A stretch of DNA of 19,226 nt from WJLC01 sp964600865 (GTDB taxonomy: Archaea > Nanobdellota > Nanobdellia > Pacearchaeales > GW2011-AR1): NCBI GenBank assembly GCA_964600865.1, contig CAZRJP010000016.1:1-19226 (forward strand), written 5' to 3'. The position numbers and the translations under genes were made by a program. The notes beneath the pieces were generated by a model, which was given only the letters and a program-made list of their open reading frames with translations, did not search any database and was not told where the DNA came from. How positions within the stretch are numbered: the stretch's first letter is position 1; each line of letters starts with the position of its first letter. Positions 1 through 6,033 of this stretch are shown here, one piece after another.

Positions 1-301
1 CAGCATTTTTTAATTTATCTCTTGCTTTTTTTGAAAAATTTAATGCAACAACTTTTACTTTTTTATTAAGTTCTCCCTCAGATAAAACCTTTCCAGGAAC
101 AAGGATTGTTTTATAATCTCCTTTTTTAATTATTTCATTAATTTCCTTTAGATTAACACTAATATGATTCTTTCTTGGAGTAGCAATCTTACTTGCAATT
201 TTTTTCCAATTTTTATTTTTTTTAGCAGCAAGAATAGTGTCTATTAAAATAGGGTTTGTTTTTCTTCTTAATTGTTTTTCAATTTGTGTGTCTGTTTTCA
301 T
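1..301 (-). CDS. rpl18e: Large ribosomal subunit protein L18e (eL18), 3'-truncated by window edge
   Basis: This encodes a structural protein of the archaeal 50S subunit; about 100 residues from the N terminus are visible and the C terminus runs off the window. Recognisable family features are the early KTNP segment, the NWKKIASKIATPRKN stretch (about residues 30-45) that matches the conserved W-x-x-[VI]-A-x-x-L-x-x-P-R-[RK]-N block, and VPGKVLSEGELN (about 68-79), the hallmark of L18e. ATG at 301 is chosen because the conserved N terminus begins there and no in-frame alternative is better placed. In most archaea this gene directly follows rpoD in the rps13-rps4-rps11-rpoD operon; here about 3.6 kb of other DNA separates them, and the gene has its own TATA box at 385-392 and a structured leader of about 60 nt. 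No Shine-Dalgarno sequence is visible. The identification is firm. Confidence 0.93.
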   Translation of the reverse strand, partial: MKTDTQIEKQLRRKTNPILIDTILAAKKNKNWKKIASKIATPRKNHISVNLKEINEIIKKGDYKTILVPGKVLSEGELNKKVKVVALNFSKKARDKLKNA

Positions 302-362
302 TTTGATATAATATTGCAAGAAGTAATTAACTTCCTGCTAACGCCGAGCTTCAACTCGCAGG
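302..362 (-). promoter_or_regulatory. Structured 5' leader of rpl18e with two mutually exclusive hairpins
   Basis: The predicted transcription start (about 362) follows the TATA box at 385-392. On the minus-strand RNA the segment GCAGG (338-334) can pair with the upstream CCUGC (362-358), enclosing a small inner stem GAG/CUC. It can alternatively join a 9-bp hairpin GCAGGAAGU / ACUUCUUGC (338-330 with 324-316, one G-U pair, five-base loop) that ends about 14 nt before the start codon. The two folds cannot coexist. Such a leader would be suited to control of a ribosomal-protein operon, for example by a ribosomal protein, but that role is inference; only the pairings are seen. Confidence 0.45.
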
Positions 363-384
363 TAAAAAAGAGTGTTATTATGAC

Positions 385-392
385 TATTTAAA
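385..392 (-). promoter_or_regulatory. TATA box of rpl18e
   Basis: TTTAAATA on the minus strand, centred about 26 nt upstream of position 362, where the structured leader begins. The IS target duplication starts at 398, only a few bases upstream of this box, so the IS sits at the edge of the region where TFB would bind. Confidence 0.5.
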
Positions 393-397
393 GGTTA

Positions 398-405
398 TGA
401 ATTAG
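398..405. repeat. Left copy of 8-bp target-site duplication (TGAATTAG)
   Basis: TGAATTAG directly abuts the left inverted repeat of the insertion sequence; an identical octamer abuts the right end at 1331-1338. An 8-bp duplication is typical of the ISH1 subgroup of the IS5 family. Perfect identity of the two copies suggests a recent insertion. Confidence 0.9.
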
Positions 406-420
406 GGCTTTGGTGAAACC
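406..420. repeat. IS left terminal inverted repeat
   Basis: GGCTTTGGTGAAACC, 15 bp, an exact inverted match to 1316-1330. Confidence 0.93.
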
Positions 421-421
421 A

Positions 422-430
422 TTATAAAAT
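422..430 (+). promoter_or_regulatory. TATA box of the transposase gene
   Basis: TTATAAAAT lies just inside the left inverted repeat, predicting initiation near 450-455. That start falls downstream of the left arm (437-443) of the ribosome-binding-site hairpin, so transcripts from the IS's own promoter would lack the sequestering arm. Confidence 0.5.
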
Positions 431-436
431 AAGAAA

Positions 437-468
437 GCCACCTTATTTTAACTAAAAAACGAGGTGGC
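437..468 (+). promoter_or_regulatory. Inverted repeat sequestering the transposase ribosome binding site
   Basis: GCCACCT (437-443) and AGGTGGC (462-468) are perfect 7-bp complements with an 18-nt loop. The right arm contains the Shine-Dalgarno sequence GAGGTG (461-466), which sits 5 nt before the ATG at 472. Transcription entering from outside the IS would include both arms and could hide the ribosome binding site. This is a known strategy in bacterial IS elements such as IS10 and IS50; its operation here is inferred from the geometry. Confidence 0.6.
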
Positions 469-471
469 AAA

Positions 472-1338
472 ATGAAAAAGATATCTGAACTTAAAACCTT
501 TCTGGTTTCAGCCAAAAAGCTGATAAATAAACTTCCTAAGTTCAATTCAAAGTTTTCTAATAAGATTTATGATAATCACCAGAAGCGGATTATTCTTATC
601 TTTCGGCAGAAAATGAGAATGACTTATAGAGGGATTGTAAAATTCCTTAGATTTAGTGGCTTAGCGAGAGCTCTATTAAATCTTAAAAGCGTTCCAGATC
701 ACTCTACTCTTGTAAAGTTTCATAAGAGAATAAAAGCAAAAGTATTAGATTCTCTTCTTTGCAAAAAGCAAGTAAAGATATCTGCGATTGATGGGTCTGG
801 GTTTGAAACAAGTTATATGAGTTATCATTATGCAAATGTTTGGAATAGACAAGATAAAAGAAAATATCGTCGATATTTAAAAATTAGTATAGCTATTTGC
901 ACAGATTCACAATATGTCTTATCCCAAAAAATAAGACTTGGTCCTAGGAATGATCATATTGATTTTGAATCTGTAATGAAAAAAGTAAAATGCAAATTTG
1001 TTGTTGCAGATAAGGGATATGATTCAAAAAAGAATAGATATTTTGTATTAAGGAATATGAAAGCATATCCTCATATCCCTTATCGTAAAAATTCAGGGGT
1101 GTTGAAATTAAGAGGGGGAAATCAATTATTGAAGTTTGATAAAAAAATATATCATCAAAGAAGCAAAGTTGAAACTGTATTTAGTGTAATAAAAAGAAAG
1201 TATGGCAATTTTGTTTTAAGTAAATCATTTGAAACTCAAAAGAAAGAACTATTATTAAGATTAGTAGCTTATAATATTGATAGGAAGATAATATTATCTA
1301 CTTTGGTGATTATAGGGTTTCACCAAAGCCTGAATTAG
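472..1338 (+). CDS. IS5-family DDE transposase
   Basis: This is the cut-and-paste transposase of the surrounding IS, 288 residues, acting on the terminal inverted repeats. The catalytic triad is visible as D107 (AIDGSG), D180 (VVADKGYDS) and E234. The C-terminal acidic residue lies in the exact Y-(2)-R-(3)-E-(6)-K signature: Y227, R230, E234, K241. The N-terminal part contains the helical DUF772-like segment typical of the family. The ATG at 472 is preceded by GAGGTG. The reading frame has no stop inside the IS: it reads through the right inverted repeat and ends at TAG (1336-1338) inside the target duplication, so the last residues and the stop depend on the insertion site. No frameshift or internal stop is seen, so the gene looks intact. 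Confidence 0.93.
   Translation: MKKISELKTFLVSAKKLINKLPKFNSKFSNKIYDNHQKRIILIFRQKMRMTYRGIVKFLRFSGLARALLNLKSVPDHSTLVKFHKRIKAKVLDSLLCKKQVKISAIDGSGFETSYMSYHYANVWNRQDKRKYRRYLKISIAICTDSQYVLSQKIRLGPRNDHIDFESVMKKVKCKFVVADKGYDSKKNRYFVLRNMKAYPHIPYRKNSGVLKLRGGNQLLKFDKKIYHQRSKVETVFSVIKRKYGNFVLSKSFETQKKELLLRLVAYNIDRKIILSTLVIIGFHQSLN
1316..1330. repeat. IS right terminal inverted repeat
   Basis: GGTTTCACCAAAGCC, the exact reverse complement of 406-420. It is translated as the penultimate residues of the transposase. Confidence 0.93.
1331..1338. repeat. Right copy of 8-bp target-site duplication (TGAATTAG)
   Basis: TGAATTAG, identical to 398-405. Its last three bases (TAG) serve as the transposase stop codon. 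Confidence 0.9.
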
Positions 1339-1382
1339 AATAAATTTCTTTTAGAATAATTATTTAATATTAAAATAAGAAT

Positions 1383-1390
1383 ATTTAAAT
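1383..1390 (+). promoter_or_regulatory. TATA box of the surface-protein gene
   Basis: TATTTAAA-type box centred about 25 nt upstream of 1412, giving a very short or absent leader before the ATG at 1420. No Shine-Dalgarno sequence is present. Confidence 0.45.
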
Positions 1391-1419
1391 AAGTAATCTA
1401 TTATTTAGTTAACATAAAA

Positions 1420-3717
1420 ATGAAAAGAAAAAGAGGTTTGTTAATTGTCATCATAGCTATTTTTATTTTTTTAGGGCTACTTATTGCTTTTTTAGAGAGT
1501 AATAATTTAATTGGATTTTCAATAAAGGAACCTTTAAGTGATTCTGAACAATACAAGATTCTAGCAAGTCCTACAATAAGCAAAATTTCTATAAATTCCT
1601 CGCTTGGAAACAATGGAACCACAGAAGATATTCTTTGTTGGATGAATTCTACTGATACAGATGGAGACACCCTAAATTATACTGGTTATTGGTATAAAAA
1701 TGGAGATATCTTTCTGAATAGATCATGGGAGTATTATTATGAAGGAGATGGAATGTTAGATATGCTAACTGGAATGGATTCAGATTCTGAAAATAATATG
1801 TATGTAACAGGTACAACAAATTCAAATAATGTTTTTACAATTAAATTCAATTCTTCAGGCTCACAAAAATGGAATGCAACATTTGATGATGGAGGGGCAA
1901 ATGAGGGAAAAGTTGTAGAAATAGATTCACAAGGAGATGCAGTAATTGGAGGATTTACAGAAAATGGGAATAAATATCTTGTAATAAAATATAATTCTTC
2001 AGGCTCACAAAAATGGAATACAACCATACAAGCAAATGGAACCGATTCTATTTTAGGAATAACAATAGATTCTAATGATAATATTTATTTCACTCCAGAT
2101 ACAGATAATGGGGAAGGAGATTCTTTATTCAAGCTTAATTCTACTGGAGATTATAAATGGAATGCAACATTTGATTTTTCAGAAGCAGAAAAGCCATTTG
2201 GAGGGACGACATCAGATTCTAATAATAATGTTTATGTTTCTGGATACAATGGTTCAGGACCATATGATATTTATTTAGTAAAATATAATTCTTCAGGCTC
2301 ACAAAAATGGAATAGAAGTTATGATTCAGGTGAAGATGAAATTAGTTATGGAACTGAAGTAGGTTCTAATGATAATATCTATATGGTGGGATATACAAAT
2401 ATTTCCGGAGGAAAAGAATATTTATTAGTAAAGTACAATTCTACTGGAGATTATGAATGGAATACAACCTATGATATGCCTGGAGCAACAAGTGAGACTG
2501 CTTTTGATATTCACATAAGAGATTATAATCAAATATATGTTGTTGGAGATGCAGGAGGATTTGATGTAGGAACACATATAGTAAAATATAATTCTTCAGG
2601 GAGTCAAATATGGAATAAATCTTACCTTGGAAAGGATTTTGGAACAGTTATTACTGTAGATAATTTAGGAAGTATTTATATCGGAGGATATCCTTGGGAT
2701 TTAAGAGGAAGCGGAGGATATGATTATTACATTTTAAAATATATAGGAGAAATTTTCCTTAAGGACCAAACACAAGAAGTGTTGACAAATGTTTCAGAGT
2801 TAGATAGTTCTTTTACATCTATAGATGATAACATCTCTTGTAAGGCAGCATCGTATGATGGAACATCTTATAGTACTTACAACTTTTCTTCTAATCTAAC
2901 TGTTGTTGATGTATCTCCAGTTATGCAGAATCTTTTTGTTAATTCTTCTAATGCAAACAATTTGACAACAGGAGATATTACTTGTTGGGCAAATGCAACA
3001 GACCCAGAAGGAGATACATTAAATTATACTGGTTATTGGTATAAAAACGGTGTTAAAAAAATAAACCTAAGCATAAATGCTTCAAATGATTACACTCAAG
3101 GAACATTAACAAATGTTTCAATTTTATTAAATGGAAACACCTCTGCAGGAAATAAGTGGGAGTGTAAGGTAAGAGCATATGATGGGAATTCTTATGGCCC
3201 GTATGATTCTTCAGGGAATATAACAATTAGGAGTGCCACCTCTACAACAACCACTACAGGAGATGGAAGCAGTAGTTATTTTGAAGGAGAGATTAAATCA
3301 GAAGAATTAACAGAGGGTATTGAAAAGAAATTTTTTGTTAAGTCTAAAACAACCTTTAATGTTAAAAGCTCTCCACACTCTTTAACTGTTGATGAAATCT
3401 TTGATGAAACAGTAACTATTACAATAGAAAGTAATCCTAAAACAATAAATCTAACAATAAATGAAACAAAAAAAGTGGATTTAGATGATGATGGAGTTTA
3501 TGATTTAATAATAACTCTAAAAGAAATCACTAAGACATATACTAAAATTGCAATTTTAGATATAAAAGAAATATCTGAAGAGTATTTTGAAGAAAAGGTT
3601 TCTGAACCAGAAGAGGAAATAGTAAAAGAAGAAAATAATTATTTAGATTATGTTCTTTTAGGATTATTTATTTTAGTTCTTAGTATTGTTTATTTCTTAA
3701 GCAGAAAAAGGAAATAA
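1420..3717 (+). CDS. Membrane-anchored surface protein: Ig-like domain interrupted by a seven-repeat propeller, second Ig-like domain, C-terminal anchor
   Basis: A 765-residue extracellular protein of unknown role. Residues 6-25 form a hydrophobic signal or anchor. Residues 52-100 match the first half of an Ig-like domain (C73, then DGDTLNYTGYWYKNG). Residues about 110-445 hold seven repeats of roughly 48 residues, each ending in a K-[YFL]-N-S-[ST]-G-type strand, like SBBP/PQQ-type propeller blades. Residues 449-497 supply the matching second half of the Ig-like domain (C474). A second, uninterrupted copy spans about 503-604 (C522, C582). Then follow a short Thr-rich linker, a beta-rich domain with a DLDDDG calcium-site-like motif (687-692), an acidic stretch, a transmembrane helix at about 742-760 and a basic tail. 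There are many N-x-[ST] sequons, consistent with N-glycosylation. It is probably a cell-surface or adhesion protein; no enzyme motif is seen. Confidence 0.75.
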   Translation: MKRKRGLLIVIIAIFIFLGLLIAFLESNNLIGFSIKEPLSDSEQYKILASPTISKISINSSLGNNGTTEDILCWMNSTDTDGDTLNYTGYWYKNGDIFLNRSWEYYYEGDGMLDMLTGMDSDSENNMYVTGTTNSNNVFTIKFNSSGSQKWNATFDDGGANEGKVVEIDSQGDAVIGGFTENGNKYLVIKYNSSGSQKWNTTIQANGTDSILGITIDSNDNIYFTPDTDNGEGDSLFKLNSTGDYKWNATFDFSEAEKPFGGTTSDSNNNVYVSGYNGSGPYDIYLVKYNSSGSQKWNRSYDSGEDEISYGTEVGSNDNIYMVGYTNISGGKEYLLVKYNSTGDYEWNTTYDMPGATSETAFDIHIRDYNQIYVVGDAGGFDVGTHIVKYNSSGSQIWNKSYLGKDFGTVITVDNLGSIYIGGYPWDLRGSGGYDYYILKYIGEIFLKDQTQEVLTNVSELDSSFTSIDDNISCKAASYDGTSYSTYNFSSNLTVVDVSPVMQNLFVNSSNANNLTTGDITCWANATDPEGDTLNYTGYWYKNGVKKINLSINASNDYTQGTLTNVSILLNGNTSAGNKWECKVRAYDGNSYGPYDSSGNITIRSATSTTTTTGDGSSSYFEGEIKSEELTEGIEKKFFVKSKTTFNVKSSPHSLTVDEIFDETVTITIESNPKTINLTINETKKVDLDDDGVYDLIITLKEITKTYTKIAILDIKEISEEYFEEKVSEPEEEIVKEENNYLDYVLLGLFILVLSIVYFLSRKRK
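1663..1703 (+). repeat. DNA copy 1 of the Ig-like domain core repeat (copy 2 at 3010-3050)
   Basis: The stretch encoding GDTLNYTGYWYKNG is nearly identical at nucleotide level to 3010-3050, including an exact shared run of 28 bases. This indicates recent duplication or gene conversion between the two Ig-like domains rather than protein-level similarity alone. Confidence 0.8.
1840..2620 (+). repeat. Imperfect tandem coding repeats of the propeller region
   Basis: A 27-base core encoding NSSGSQKWN occurs near 1850, 1990 and 2288, with a diverged form near 2590. An alternative core encoding NSTGDY[KE]WN occurs near 2136 and 2438. In order the six core-bearing blades read A, A, B, A, B, A', followed by a seventh blade lacking the core. 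Near-identity at DNA level indicates repeated unit exchange. Confidence 0.75.
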
Positions 3718-3738
3718 AGGCCTCTAATAGGCCTTTTT
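3716..3738 (+). terminator. Terminator hairpin after the surface-protein gene
   Basis: AAAGGCC (3716-3722) pairs with GGCCTTT (3730-3736) around a 7-base loop, followed by a run of T to 3738. The stem begins within the stop codon. Read on the minus strand, it also follows tRNA-Leu and may end that transcript. Confidence 0.65.
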
Positions 3739-3754
3739 AGAATGAATAATATAA

Positions 3755-3838
3755 TGCGGAGTAAAGGGTTCGAACCTTTGTAGGCACTAAGCCAACGCCG
3801 CTTGAGGGCGTCCCGTTTGACCACTCCGGCAACTCCGC
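3755..3838 (-). tRNA. tRNA-Leu(CAA)
   Basis: An 84-nt class II tRNA including the discriminator A. The acceptor stem GCGGAGT/ACTCCGC is perfect, the anticodon stem is ACGCC/GGCGT with loop CTCAAGC giving anticodon CAA (reads UUG), there is a variable arm with GGC/GCC pairing, and the T arm is AAAGG-TTCGAAC-CCTTT. No CCA is encoded and no intron is seen. Its D arm and variable arm are identical to those of tRNA-Leu(AAG) at 9574, so the two are close paralogues. A TATA-like box (CTTAAAAAA) lies at 3863-3871. The gene sits between rpoD and the displaced rpl18e. Confidence 0.95.
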
Positions 3839-3908
3839 TTATAATTGATTAAGAAATACCTGTTTTTTAAGTTTTTTATATGCTCTTTTATAGAAAAATA
3901 ATCTAGAA

Positions 3909-4625
3909 TTACTTTATTTTTTTTGCAACTTCCTTCAAATCTTTTTTTAGTACGTTTATAGATTCATTAAATATTTGTTCTGGCTTTAATTGACCAAAAG
4001 ATTCTAATGTAATTATAAGTTCTCCTTCTTTTGTTTCTCTTTCACTTTCAGAATCTTCTTTATCTGCAATCCCTTCAAGAACATCTCCTACTTCTTTAGC
4101 ATTATTATCTTTTATAATAATTTTTTCTCCTTTTTCTTCAATTTTACAATCAGGACAAGCTCTTTTCACACTATCTTTAAGTTTTTTATCTAATTTTATT
4201 ACTGAAACATTTCTATAAAACATTATTCCTGGAGAAAATTTAACGTGGTCTACTCCTTTACCTTCAATAACATCACCAGAGAATTTAATCTCTCCACCTT
4301 GATCTAAATAAGTTATAGGGATTTTATCATAAGCAACATCAAGACTTCCCTCTATTTCTTCAGAATGAACAAAACCTTCTTTTTTAGATGAAATCTTCAT
4401 TGTAGCGGTTTTTCTTGCCCCAACCTTACCCATTTTTAGAGGAATTAATCCAACTCTATGAGCAACAACTTCATCAAAAAGAGCAGAGTCATTTTTAACA
4501 ATTTCTATCTCATCTATTGCAAGTATGTTAATTTGATTAAGATACCTTCTTATTGCATTTGCTAGACCTTCTTCTATCTCAGTCTTAAATACAATTTTTT
4601 CTTTGTCTTCTTTTAATTTTTCCAT
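3909..4625 (-). CDS. rpoD: DNA-directed RNA polymerase subunit D (Rpo3)
   Basis: Archaeal homologue of the bacterial alpha N-terminal domain and eukaryotic Rpb3; with RpoL and RpoN it forms the assembly platform of RNA polymerase. The family start is visible as the alpha-like motif EGLANAIRRYLNQ, followed by AIDEIEIVKNDSALFDEVVAHRVGLIPL. The protein is 238 residues from ATG 4625; an upstream TTG at 4640 would add five residues but lacks support, and a TATA-like box at 4647-4655 fits a leaderless start at 4625. Some archaeal RpoD proteins carry a four-cysteine Fe-S domain; here only two cysteines (RACPDCK) are visible, so a complete 4Fe-4S site is unlikely. An acidic insertion (DKEDSESERE) lies near the C terminus. 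It is last in the rpl21e-to-rpoD operon. Confidence 0.95.
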   Translation of the reverse strand: MEKLKEDKEKIVFKTEIEEGLANAIRRYLNQINILAIDEIEIVKNDSALFDEVVAHRVGLIPLKMGKVGARKTATMKISSKKEGFVHSEEIEGSLDVAYDKIPITYLDQGGEIKFSGDVIEGKGVDHVKFSPGIMFYRNVSVIKLDKKLKDSVKRACPDCKIEEKGEKIIIKDNNAKEVGDVLEGIADKEDSESERETKEGELIITLESFGQLKPEQIFNESINVLKKDLKEVAKKIK

Positions 4626-4660
4626 TTTAATTATTACCAAAACTACTTTTTTAAATGTAT

Positions 4661-5413
4661 TTATGGTCTCCTTCCTCTTCTTCCACCTTTAACCTTAGGA
4701 CCGCCCCTTGGAGACCGGGTAGTATCTAATATATTCTTTATTTTATATCCTTCTCTTGAAAGACTTTTAATTATTGCATGTGCTCCTGGACCTGGAGCAG
4801 GATTTCGTGTTTTTGCCCTAATCCTAAAATATAATGATTTTACTCCTAGTGGTTTTATTTCTTCAGATATCCTTTTAGCAATAAACATTGCTATAGTAGG
4901 ATTAGCCTTTAATCTATCATGCTTTGTTACCATTCCTCCAGTAACCTTAGAGATTGTTCTTCCAGACATGTCTGTTAAGTGAACAATTGTATTATTAAAT
5001 GAAGTATAAATATTTACTACTGCTTCTGCATCTTTTATTTTTCTTTTCTTTTTAGGTTTCTTTTTCTCATCAGATTCCTTTTTAGAGGTTTTATCTTTCT
5101 CCCCACTTTTGTCTTTTTCTTTCTCTTTACTTTCATCTTTTTTATCGCCATTAGAATCTTTTTTCTCTTCACTTTTTTTATCAGTAGATTTTTCTTTAGA
5201 CTCACTTACCTTCTTTCCTGAATCTTTTTTCTCTTTAGACTTTTCTTCTTTTTTATCAGTATCAGAGTCCTTTTTAGTATCTTTTTCATCCTCTTTAGAA
5301 TCCTTTTTCTTTTCTTCAGTTTCAGACTCCTTTTTAGTATCAGGTTTCTTTTCTTCTTTCATTTTTTCTTTTGAATCTTCTTTAGATTTTTCTTGTTCTT
5401 TTTCCTTACTCAT
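4661..5413 (-). CDS. rps11: Small ribosomal subunit protein S11 with long charged N-terminal extension
   Basis: Protein uS11 of the 30S platform, which binds 16S rRNA near the E site. The canonical domain occupies roughly residues 130-250: VVNIYTSFNNTIVHLTD, SGRTISKVTGGM, KTRNPAPGPGAHA, and the basic end TTRSPRGGPKVKGGRRGRRP. Archaeal S11 is normally about 130 residues, so residues 1-125 are an unusual extension made almost only of K, E, D, S and T, predicted to be disordered. The start is firm in frame because ATG 5413 overlaps the rps4 stop in an ATGA arrangement, but a shorter product from an internal start cannot be excluded; the only internal methionine codon before the core is at residue 18. 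The S4 C-terminal tail just upstream has the same composition. Confidence 0.92.
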   Translation of the reverse strand: MSKEKEQEKSKEDSKEKMKEEKKPDTKKESETEEKKKDSKEDEKDTKKDSDTDKKEEKSKEKKDSGKKVSESKEKSTDKKSEEKKDSNGDKKDESKEKEKDKSGEKDKTSKKESDEKKKPKKKRKIKDAEAVVNIYTSFNNTIVHLTDMSGRTISKVTGGMVTKHDRLKANPTIAMFIAKRISEEIKPLGVKSLYFRIRAKTRNPAPGPGAHAIIKSLSREGYKIKNILDTTRSPRGGPKVKGGRRGRRP

Positions 5414-5973
5414 TTTTTATCTCCTTTTGAATTATCTTCTTTATCAGTATCAGGTTTCTTTTCATCAGCTTTTTCTTTATTAGAATCTTTTTTAGTATCT
5501 TTTCCTGGAACGGGTTTATTTTTTATTGGTTTAAATTTTAATTTTATTTTTTTCTCTAATTCTACTGGAACAATGTAAGATGGCTTATTAATCGCTCGAC
5601 CATCAACTAAAACCTTTTTATGGACAATCATCTGCCTAGCAGTTTTTGATGTTGGAACAGCATTATTTTTAGCAACAATGGTTTGAAGTCTTCTATCTAA
5701 GTAATCATTTTTATTTAAGGATAATACATCTCCAATTGATTCTACATTTAGGCCTATTTTCTTTAATTTATCAAAGAATTTTTCTTTTTCTCCTTGTTCT
5801 GAATTAATCATATTTTTTGCTTTTTCTCTTATTTCATGAATTCTAGCTTCTGCTTTCCATATCTCTTTTTTATTTTTTAATCCATATTTCCTTTTTACTT
5901 TAGCCTCTTCATCAATCCTTCTTTTATCAAAAGGTCTTTTTGGTTTAGTATAGTTTTTGTGTTTTCTCTTCAT
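5410..5973 (-). CDS. rps4: Small ribosomal subunit protein S4
   Basis: Protein uS4, a primary 16S rRNA-binding protein nucleating 30S assembly. The family start KRKHKNYTKPKRPFDKRRI and the S4 RNA-binding domain (DYLDRRLQTIV, then TARQMIVHKKVLVDGRAINKPSYIV) are clear. ATG 5973 is preferred: a TTG at 5997 would add eight residues that do not fit the family, and AGGGG lies about 10 nt upstream of 5973. The product is 187 residues; from about residue 150 it carries a charged tail rich in K, D, E and P that merges in style with the S11 extension across the gene boundary. The stop overlaps the rps11 start by 4 nt. About 60 nt separate it from rps13, including the palindrome GCAATATTGC at 5994-6003. 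Confidence 0.94.
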   Translation of the reverse strand: MKRKHKNYTKPKRPFDKRRIDEEAKVKRKYGLKNKKEIWKAEARIHEIREKAKNMINSEQGEKEKFFDKLKKIGLNVESIGDVLSLNKNDYLDRRLQTIVAKNNAVPTSKTARQMIVHKKVLVDGRAINKPSYIVPVELEKKIKLKFKPIKNKPVPGKDTKKDSNKEKADEKKPDTDKEDNSKGDKK

Positions 5974-6033
5974 TTTAAGCACGCCCCTGTAAAGCAATAT
6001 TGCATAATTTTTTTCTTGAAAAATTTACTTTAT

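Larger units (their letters stand above)
406..1330 (+). mobile_element. Complete IS5-family insertion sequence (925 bp)
   Basis: The element is bounded by perfect 15-bp terminal inverted repeats, GGCTTTGGTGAAACC at 406-420 and its reverse complement at 1316-1330, and flanked by a perfect 8-bp target duplication. It carries one transposase gene that fills most of its length. The element sits between the divergent promoters of rpl18e and the surface-protein gene. With the IS and one duplication removed, the ancestral gap between the two start codons would be about 185 bp. Family assignment rests on the transposase signature and the duplication length; the ISH1 subgroup is a likely but untested placement. 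Confidence 0.92.

Noticed and set aside
334..362. tRNA fragment upstream of rpl18e
   Set aside because: The GAG-CTTCAA-CTC element recalls a T arm, but the loop is wrong and no acceptor, D or anticodon arm is present.
1737..2027. Minus-strand frame opposite the surface-protein gene
   Set aside because: It is an antisense shadow of repeated propeller codons with no start signal or recognisable domain.
1845..2620. CRISPR-like array of spaced repeats
   Set aside because: The repeats lie in frame in a long coding region, have variable spacing and encode propeller blades; no cas gene is present.
5109..5483. Plus-strand frame rich in S, F and L
   Set aside because: It is the antisense of the K/E/D/S-rich S11 extension; its composition follows from the complement of lysine and glutamate codons.
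5974..5997. TTG start for rps4 at 5997
   Set aside because: The S4 family begins at the KRKHK segment, directly after ATG 5973; the eight extra residues have no family support.
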